Below, in pieces: positions 8,765-12,860 of a stretch of DNA of 12,860 nucleotides. Source of the stretch: Pseudomonadota bacterium. GTDB lineage: Bacteria > Myxococcota_A > Polyangia > Polyangiales > Polyangiaceae. Positions within the stretch are counted from its first letter, which is position 1, and the number at the start of each line of letters is the position of its first letter. The stretch covers positions 1 to 12,860 of the forward strand of contig QGUH01000021.1 in NCBI GenBank assembly GCA_003242355.1, given 5' to 3'. The notes under the pieces are model-generated. The model ran no database searches and was not told where the DNA came from. It saw only the letters and a list, made by a program, of their open reading frames with translations. The position numbers and the translations under genes were made by a program.

Positions 8765-9582
8765 TCGCGCTGACGGGTGACGACTTCGTGATCGGCACCG
8801 AGTGACTCGGCGCGACGAAGCGCTTCCTCGGCTTCGGTGTAGCGAGCGAGCCGGATCAGGGCCCACGAGCGGCCCAGATGGGCGTCCACCACCTCCGGGT
8901 GTCGGGCGAGCAAAGCGTCGTACTCGCGGAGGACACCGGCCGGATCGTCTCGCAGCAACGAGACGGTCGCGAGGCCGACGCGGTTGTCCACGTCGTCGGG
9001 ATCCGCGGCGAGCCCGCTCGTGTAGGCAGCTTCGGCTGCATCCAGCCGGCCGAGGCGCGCACGCACCACACCCAGCGCGTGCCAGGCACGTGCATCGTTC
9101 GGGTTGCGGCGCACAGCCTCCGACAGCCGAGGCTCCGCAAGCTCGAGCTCTCCCCAGGCGGCCGCCCGGAATCCTCCGGTTCGCGGGCCAGCAGCATCCT
9201 CTGGCGCGACGAGAGCGGCGCGATCGTACGCAAGCAGTGCTTCGTCGTAGCGATGCGCGAGCTCGAACGCGTGCCCGAGCTCGAGGAGCGGGATTGGGCT
9301 CGTGGGCCCGAGGCGCCGTTCGAGCTCCGTCGCGTGCATCCGCGCTCGGCCGAGATCCCCCACCGCCCCCGCGAGGCGCACTGCCAAACGCCGCTCCGCC
9401 ACCGCGCTCGGGTTCTCCGTGAGGTGCTGCTCGATCAACCGCAACGCTTCGGCGCTCCTCCCTTTGTCGGCGAGGAGCACCGCTTGCGACAACGGCCCCG
9501 CGCTCGACCGATCACAACCGGTGGCGGCGAGCGCGAGCACGCCCGCGAGGAGGAGGGCGATTCCAACCATGCGCCTCGTCAC
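8659..9582 (-). CDS. TPR-repeat lipoprotein
   Basis: This is a 307-residue protein starting at GTG 9582. The GTG gives a classic lipoprotein signal: M-T-R-R, a hydrophobic run (VGIALLLAGVLALAA), then lipobox A-T-G-C with the lipidated Cys at residue 23. An ATG at 9570 would remove the two arginines. GAGGG five bases before the GTG supports this choice. The mature part holds about five to six TPR units. The clearest are around residues 99-128 (LLELGHAFELAHRYDEALLAYDRA), 165-195 (AWHALGVVRARLGRLDAAEAAY, ADPDD) and 230-260 (ARYTEAEEALRRAESLG). The tail after about residue 278 is Thr/Ser/Pro/Arg-rich and may be frameshifted. It probably sits in the outer membrane or periplasm as an adaptor. TPR lipoproteins of type IV pili (PilF/Tgl) and Bam complexes (BamD) have similar layout, but no family-specific feature is visible. 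It lies 120 bases upstream of the giant TPR gene on the same strand. Confidence 0.85.
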   Translation of the reverse strand: MTRRMVGIALLLAGVLALAATGCDRSSAGPLSQAVLLADKGRSAEALRLIEQHLTENPSAVAERRLAVRLAGAVGDLGRARMHATELERRLGPTSPIPLLELGHAFELAHRYDEALLAYDRAALVAPEDAAGPRTGGFRAAAWGELELAEPRLSEAVRRNPNDARAWHALGVVRARLGRLDAAEAAYTSGLAADPDDVDNRVGLATVSLLRDDPAGVLREYDALLARHPEVVDAHLGRSWALIRLARYTEAEEALRRAESLGADHEVVTRQREWLRRSTSMGTHETTRSAGVGPRHPTRPPKSTTSP

Positions 9583-9587
9583 TTTCG

Positions 9588-9592
9588 CCCTC
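9588..9592 (-). promoter_or_regulatory. Ribosome-binding site that sets the GTG start of the TPR lipoprotein
   Basis: GAGGG lies five bases (CGAAA) upstream of the GTG at 9582. With the Arg-Arg n-region gained by starting there, this favours GTG over the ATG four codons downstream. The frame also stays open upstream to 9678, but those residues look untranslated. Confidence 0.6.
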
Positions 9593-9598
9593 GGAGGC

Positions 9599-9623
9599 GC
9601 GTCCGGGCAAGACCCGGGGACGC
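9599..9623. promoter_or_regulatory. Imperfect palindrome in the divergent spacer (candidate operator)
   Basis: The left arm GCGTCCGGG and the right arm CCCGG-(GG)-ACGC flank a five-base centre, CAAGA. Nine pairs form with a two-base bulge. The element sits between the divergent start codons and ends four bases before the candidate -35 box of the plus-strand operon. It lies 17 bases upstream of the lipoprotein GTG. It could be a regulator-binding site or a hairpin in the lipoprotein leader. GC-rich DNA gives such arms by chance fairly often. Confidence 0.35.
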
Positions 9624-9627
9624 ATCC

Positions 9628-9656
9628 TTGCCAATCAGCGGCGCGAACGGTACGAA
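9628..9656 (+). promoter_or_regulatory. Candidate sigma-70-type promoter for the acyl-CoA operon
   Basis: TTGCCA (five of six matches to TTGACA), then exactly 17 bases, then TACGAA (three of six matches to TATAAT). The -10 is weak, but this is the most AT-rich part of the 83-bp spacer. If it is used, transcription would start about 6-8 bases downstream, almost at the ATG at 9666, giving a leaderless or near-leaderless mRNA. The absence of a ribosome-binding site before that ATG is consistent with this. Confidence 0.3.
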
Positions 9657-9665
9657 AATCGCCGC

Positions 9666-10565
9666 ATGCAAGCCGCAAGCGTCCGATCGCTGGCCGTGCT
9701 CGGCGCAGGCCAAATGGGCTCCGGGATCGCGCAAGTCGCGGCCGCGCAGGGGATCACCGTCTTGCTCGCCGACGTGAGCGTCGAGCGCGCGACCGCCGCC
9801 CGCGACAAGCTCGGCGGCACGCTCGACCGCCTCGTCCAGAAGGGAAAGCTCGATGCAGGAGCCCGCGACGCCCTGCTCGGTCGCATCGAGCCCCGCACGA
9901 TCGACGACGCCCTGCGCGGAGCCGACGTCGTGATCGAGGCCGTCTCCGAAAACCTCGAGCTGAAGCTCGACCTGTTCGCACGCGCAGACCGGCTCGCTCC
10001 CGAGCAGGCGCTGCTCGCCTCCAACACGTCGAGCATCTCGATCACGCGGCTTGCGGCGGCGACGCGCCGACCCGAGCGCGTCTTCGGCATGCATTTCATG
10101 AATCCCGTGCCGCTGATGCAGCTCGTCGAGCTCGTGCGGGGCCTGGCGACGAGCGCAGCGACGCTCGAGCTCGGTCGCGGCCTGGCCGAGCGGCTCGGCA
10201 AGGTCACCATCGTGAGCGAGGATCGGCCCGGCTTCCTCGTGAACCGCGTGCTCCTCCCCCTGGTGAACGAAGCGTGCTTCGCCCTCCAAGAGCGCATCGG
10301 GACCGTCGAAGACATCGACCAGGGCGCGCGGCTCGGACTCAATCACCCGCTCGGGCCCCTCGAGCTCGCGGATCTGATCGGGCTCGACACCGTGCTCGCC
10401 ATCGCCGAGATCCTCCAGCGCGACCTGGGTGAGGACAAATACCGGCCGGCGCCCCTGCTCCGGAACTACGTGGCCGCCGGGTTCCTCGGACGCAAAACCG
10501 GGCGAGGCTTCTACGTGTACGACGGAAGCGGCAAGAAAATCGGGCCGAACGAGGTCGGGTCGTGA
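9666..10565 (+). CDS. 3-hydroxyacyl-CoA (3-hydroxybutyryl-CoA) dehydrogenase
   Basis: This 299-residue protein covers the full two-domain length of the Hbd/PaaH family. The N-terminal Rossmann fold has G-A-G-Q-M-G at 13-18 and Asp36 at the end of strand two, as in NAD-using members. Catalytic positions known from the family are all present at a constant offset: Ser122 in SNTSS, His143 in HFMNP, Glu155 and Asn193 in GFLVNR. The C-terminal domain shows GLNHPLGPLELADLIGLD and ends KTGRGFYVYD. It oxidises 3-hydroxyacyl-CoA to 3-ketoacyl-CoA with NAD+, or the reverse, in the cytoplasm, in short-chain beta-oxidation, butyrate-type metabolism or phenylacetate degradation. The chain length cannot be read from sequence. 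HFM replaces the commoner HFF, a mild change. No Shine-Dalgarno is visible before the ATG. The stop overlaps the next start by four bases. Confidence 0.93.
   Translation: MQAASVRSLAVLGAGQMGSGIAQVAAAQGITVLLADVSVERATAARDKLGGTLDRLVQKGKLDAGARDALLGRIEPRTIDDALRGADVVIEAVSENLELKLDLFARADRLAPEQALLASNTSSISITRLAAATRRPERVFGMHFMNPVPLMQLVELVRGLATSAATLELGRGLAERLGKVTIVSEDRPGFLVNRVLLPLVNEACFALQERIGTVEDIDQGARLGLNHPLGPLELADLIGLDTVLAIAEILQRDLGEDKYRPAPLLRNYVAAGFLGRKTGRGFYVYDGSGKKIGPNEVGS
10551..10555 (+). promoter_or_regulatory. Ribosome-binding site for the enoyl-CoA hydratase GTG start
   Basis: GAGGT lies inside the last codons of the dehydrogenase gene, six bases upstream of the GTG at 10562. It supports the GTG start and the four-base GTGA overlap. 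Confidence 0.55.
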
Positions 10566-11350
10566 GCACCGAGGTGACGTTGCTCCGCGAAGAGGCGGGG
10601 ATCGCGACGCTGACCATCAACCGGCCGGACAAGCTGAACGCGCTGAACGCCGCCGTGATTCGCGAGCTCTCGTCGCGCGTCGCCGAGCTCGAAGCGCGCG
10701 GCACGGCGCGGCCGTCCGTGGTCGTCATCACCGGGGCCGGGGATCGCGCCTTTGCGGCCGGCGCCGATCTCGCGGAGATGCAAGGGATGGGACCAGAGGC
10801 CGCCCTTCGCTTCAGTGAGGCGGGCCACCGACTCGCACGCGCGCTCGAGGAAGCGAGCTTCGTGGTGATCGCCGCGGTCAACGGCGTCTGCTTCGGGGGT
10901 GGCAACGAGCTCGCCCTCGCCTGCGACCTCATCGTCGCCGCGGACACCGCACGGTTCGCCCAACCCGAGGCCGACCGGGGGCTCATGTGCGGCTTCGGCG
11001 GAACCTTCCGCCTTCCTCGGCGAGTCGGCGTGGGCCAGGCGCGCCGGCTCATTTACACGGGTGAAGTCGTGAATGCCGCGCGCGCTCTCGAAATCGGTCT
11101 CGCGGACTACGTCTTCCCGGCGGCCGAGCTCGCCCAACGCACCCAGGAGATCGCGCGCACGATCGCGAGCAAGGCGCCGCTCGCGCTCGCGGCGTTCAAG
11201 CGAACGCTGCTCCGCGCGGGGGAGCCGGCGCTCGACCTCCTCGCCGATTTCGAGGCGCGCGGGTTCGCAGAGCTGTTCGCCACGGCCGATGCGCGCGAAG
11301 GGCTCACCGCGTTTCTCGAGAAGCGGCCGCCCGTGTACCGAGGCCTTTGA
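10562..11350 (+). CDS. Enoyl-CoA hydratase / crotonase family protein
   Basis: This is a 262-residue crotonase-fold protein of normal single-domain length. The N-terminus has the family signature NRPDKLNALN at 20-29. The oxyanion-hole elements are AFAAGADL (63-70) and the NGVCFGGGNE stretch (107-116). Both catalytic glutamates of true hydratases are present, Glu116 in GGGNE and Glu136 in QPE, followed by GFGGT and RLPRRVG. It therefore should hydrate trans-2-enoyl-CoA to 3-hydroxyacyl-CoA, which the upstream dehydrogenase then oxidises; the two are separate proteins here rather than one FadB-type fusion. It starts at GTG within the dehydrogenase stop (GTGA), so coupled translation is likely. 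Its own stop overlaps the TTG start of the next gene. A crotonase-like short-chain specificity (Crt/PaaF type) is plausible but not proven. Confidence 0.93.
   Translation: MSTEVTLLREEAGIATLTINRPDKLNALNAAVIRELSSRVAELEARGTARPSVVVITGAGDRAFAAGADLAEMQGMGPEAALRFSEAGHRLARALEEASFVVIAAVNGVCFGGGNELALACDLIVAADTARFAQPEADRGLMCGFGGTFRLPRRVGVGQARRLIYTGEVVNAARALEIGLADYVFPAAELAQRTQEIARTIASKAPLALAAFKRTLLRAGEPALDLLADFEARGFAELFATADAREGLTAFLEKRPPVYRGL
11340..11343 (+). promoter_or_regulatory. Ribosome-binding site supporting the TTG start at 11347
   Basis: GAGG lies three bases upstream of TTG at 11347, within the last codons of the hydratase gene. The TTG overlaps the hydratase stop as TTGA. No ATG or GTG start upstream of the signal peptide is available in this frame. 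Confidence 0.45.
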
Positions 11351-12860
11351 TCCGCCCCTTCTTCCTTCGTTCTCGAACCCTCGCCGCCAGCGCGCTCGCC
11401 GTCGTGTCCGCGGGCGTGGTGGGCTGCGAAGGCTGTCGCTCCGAAAAGCCGTACACGCCCTTCGGGGTCGCTTCCGCGCTGCCCACGGTGAGCGCCAGCC
11501 CCAGCGCGAGCGTGGCGCCTTCCGCTGCCGCTTCTGCCGAAGAGCCCCCGGCCGTCAAACAGGCCTTTCTCGCGCCGCCGAACGCGACGCGGCTGACCGT
11601 GGGCGAGGTGGAGATCGAGAGCCCGCGCGGACGCGTGTTCGAGCAAGCGCTCACCACCGACACGGACGGCGACGGCCGCACCGAGATCGTGGCCTGGACG
11701 CTGCCGGCTCCCGGCGCGCCTGGGGACACGCCTCCGGGAGAGCTCTACTTCTACGCGCCGGAGAGCGAGGCGCGCCGCGTCTTCGGGTGGCCCACGTTCT
11801 TGCCGAGCGGGCCCGAGTGCAGCCACGCGACGACGCTCGTGCAGAGCAGCGAACGGACGATCGTCGTCACGGTCAAGAGCACGTGCAAGACGCCGCTCAT
11901 CGCTCGCGCCCCGACGCGGGCGCTCGCCGTCGTCGATCCGCGGAGCACGCGCTCGCCGCTCTTCGGGATCCGCGCGGCCGATGCAGCGCCCGGGGAGACG
12001 CTCTCGGTCGAGCTTTCGTCGCGAGACGCCGATCAGGACGGACGCGACGACTTCGCGCTCACCATCGGCGTGGGCGTGGAGAATGCGGCGCCGCTCGCGT
12101 CGGTCGACTTTCTCTGGTTCGATCGCGCCCTCGGCGCTTCGCGCGATCCGGAGCGCCCGCGCCGCGCTCTGCGGGCCGCGCTCGATCGCGAGCTCGCGCG
12201 CGCGGAGAAGGCGAAGACCGCTGCCGCGGCGCTCGCCACCGTGCAGGGGTTGCGCCGCACGCTCGCGAGCGCCTGCGCCGAAGGCGGCACGCCGCGCGTT
12301 TTCGACTGGGACGGCGCTCCGCTGCGCTGCGAGCTCGGCGCCGACATCGTCGATCGCGCCAATGCCATCGACGTGACCGCGCGGCTCGCCCAAGGGGACG
12401 TCTCGAGCGCCCTCGGCGCGCTCGTGCGCGACGGCTGGTACTTCGGCGCGTTGAGCCCGGCGCGGCGAAAAACGCTCCGCGAGCGCCTGGGTCAAAAGCT
12501 CCGGACCGTTCCCGTGACGCGGGTCGGCGTGAACGCCCTGCCCCGCCCGGCGCCACGTCCTCGTTACAGCCCGCTCTCGTTCCTTCCCGACGGGACGCTG
12601 CTCGTTCAAACCGCGGGCGGCCTGGTGCGGGTCGGTCCCGACCTGCGGGAGGAGCCGGTGCCGCCCGAGCTCGGTCCCTGGCCGCTCGACGTCATGACGC
12701 CCTCGGGCGAACGGTTCACCGCCGTGACGTACTCGTGCGATCGTTCCGAGATCGCCGTGCTGCTCATCGGCGGCGGGGCGCGTTCGCTCCCCATCCCGAT
12801 GCTCGCTCCCCGTCCGGGAGTGTGCCGGGGCGGCCCGTTCGCCCACGCGGGGGCCCCCCC
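11347..12860 (+). CDS. Secreted lipoprotein with two Asp-rich calcium-type loops, C-terminus cut by the right edge
   Basis: At least 504 codons run from TTG at 11347 to the window end with no stop. The N-terminus has Arg3, Arg8 and Arg10, a hydrophobic core (LAASALAVVSAG) and lipobox V-V-G-C with Cys27 as the lipid site. A Ser/Ala/Pro-rich tether follows (about 42-70). Two acidic loops resemble FG-GAP/VCBS or dockerin calcium sites: DTDGDG at 105-110 and DADQDGRDD at 227-235. A charged helical stretch spans about 260-305. Near 435-490 there is a strand-rich, propeller-like segment (SFLPDGTLLVQT, LVRVGPDL). Six cysteines fall into three likely disulfide pairs (158/180, 310/328, 464/493), fitting an extracytoplasmic protein. 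It is the third gene of the acyl-CoA operon, overlapping by four bases. I recognise no named family; its role is unknown. Confidence 0.8.
   Translation, partial: MIRPFFLRSRTLAASALAVVSAGVVGCEGCRSEKPYTPFGVASALPTVSASPSASVAPSAAASAEEPPAVKQAFLAPPNATRLTVGEVEIESPRGRVFEQALTTDTDGDGRTEIVAWTLPAPGAPGDTPPGELYFYAPESEARRVFGWPTFLPSGPECSHATTLVQSSERTIVVTVKSTCKTPLIARAPTRALAVVDPRSTRSPLFGIRAADAAPGETLSVELSSRDADQDGRDDFALTIGVGVENAAPLASVDFLWFDRALGASRDPERPRRALRAALDRELARAEKAKTAAAALATVQGLRRTLASACAEGGTPRVFDWDGAPLRCELGADIVDRANAIDVTARLAQGDVSSALGALVRDGWYFGALSPARRKTLRERLGQKLRTVPVTRVGVNALPRPAPRPRYSPLSFLPDGTLLVQTAGGLVRVGPDLREEPVPPELGPWPLDVMTPSGERFTAVTYSCDRSEIAVLLIGGGARSLPIPMLAPRPGVCRGGPFAHAGAP

Noticed and set aside
133..8805. 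2,890-codon open frame on the plus strand
   Set aside because: It is codon-aligned antisense to the giant TPR gene, has no recognisable domain, and runs through the intergenic gap into the lipoprotein gene. The minus strand shows clear repeat homology and a ribosome-binding site.
9568..9570. ATG at 9570 as the TPR lipoprotein start
   Set aside because: It would leave a signal peptide without positive charge. GTG at 9582 adds Arg-Arg and has a well-spaced GAGGG.
9579..10346. Minus-strand frames of about 250 codons opposite the dehydrogenase
   Set aside because: They are shadows of a gene whose NAD-binding motif and all four catalytic residues are intact on the plus strand.
11107..12846. 579-codon minus-strand frame
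   Set aside because: It is antisense to the hydratase and the secreted lipoprotein. Its product is Arg/Ala/Gly-rich and unlike any family, while the plus strand has clear signal peptide and motif evidence.
1..12860. CRISPR array, tRNA, rRNA, insertion sequence or phage genes
   Set aside because: No regular DNA-level repeats with spacers, no cloverleaf, and no transposase or phage-like protein were found. The repetition at 1-8538 is at protein level.

Overview
The window is uniformly very GC-rich, with strong G/C preference at third codon positions, GTG and TTG starts, lipoproteins and a giant tetratricopeptide (TPR) protein. This combination suggests a large-genome myxobacterium, most likely of the Sorangium/Polyangium/Labilithrix kind. 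That is an inference from style; no marker gene is present. Both window edges carry G/C homopolymer runs and cut through genes, so this may be a whole contig.

Layout. Positions 1-8538 on the minus strand form one reading frame of at least 2,846 codons. It encodes a soluble giant made of roughly 37 imperfect cycles of about 75 residues (helical TPR-like pairs). It begins at 8538 and runs off the left edge, so its C-terminus is missing. The plus strand opposite it is also open for almost 8.8 kb (40-8805), but that frame is a shadow. Upstream on the same strand, at 8659-9582, is a smaller TPR lipoprotein. A possible small ORF or frameshift overlaps its 3' end. An 83-bp divergent spacer (9583-9665) holds an imperfect palindrome and a candidate promoter.

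Rightward from 9666 runs a tight three-gene plus-strand operon: a 3-hydroxyacyl-CoA dehydrogenase, an enoyl-CoA hydratase/crotonase, and a secreted lipoprotein with two Asp-rich (D-x-D-x-D-G) loops, cut by the right edge. Both junctions are 4-base stop/start overlaps (GTGA, TTGA), so translational coupling is likely.

How they may work together. The dehydrogenase and hydratase catalyse consecutive steps on short-chain acyl-CoAs (2-enoyl-CoA to 3-hydroxyacyl-CoA to 3-ketoacyl-CoA). The lipoprotein is co-transcribed but its link to that chemistry is unknown. The two minus-strand TPR proteins pair an envelope-anchored TPR protein with a cytoplasmic TPR giant, which suggests a scaffold or assembly role, but nothing in the window proves one. 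No tRNA, rRNA, CRISPR array, insertion sequence or clear intrinsic terminator was seen.
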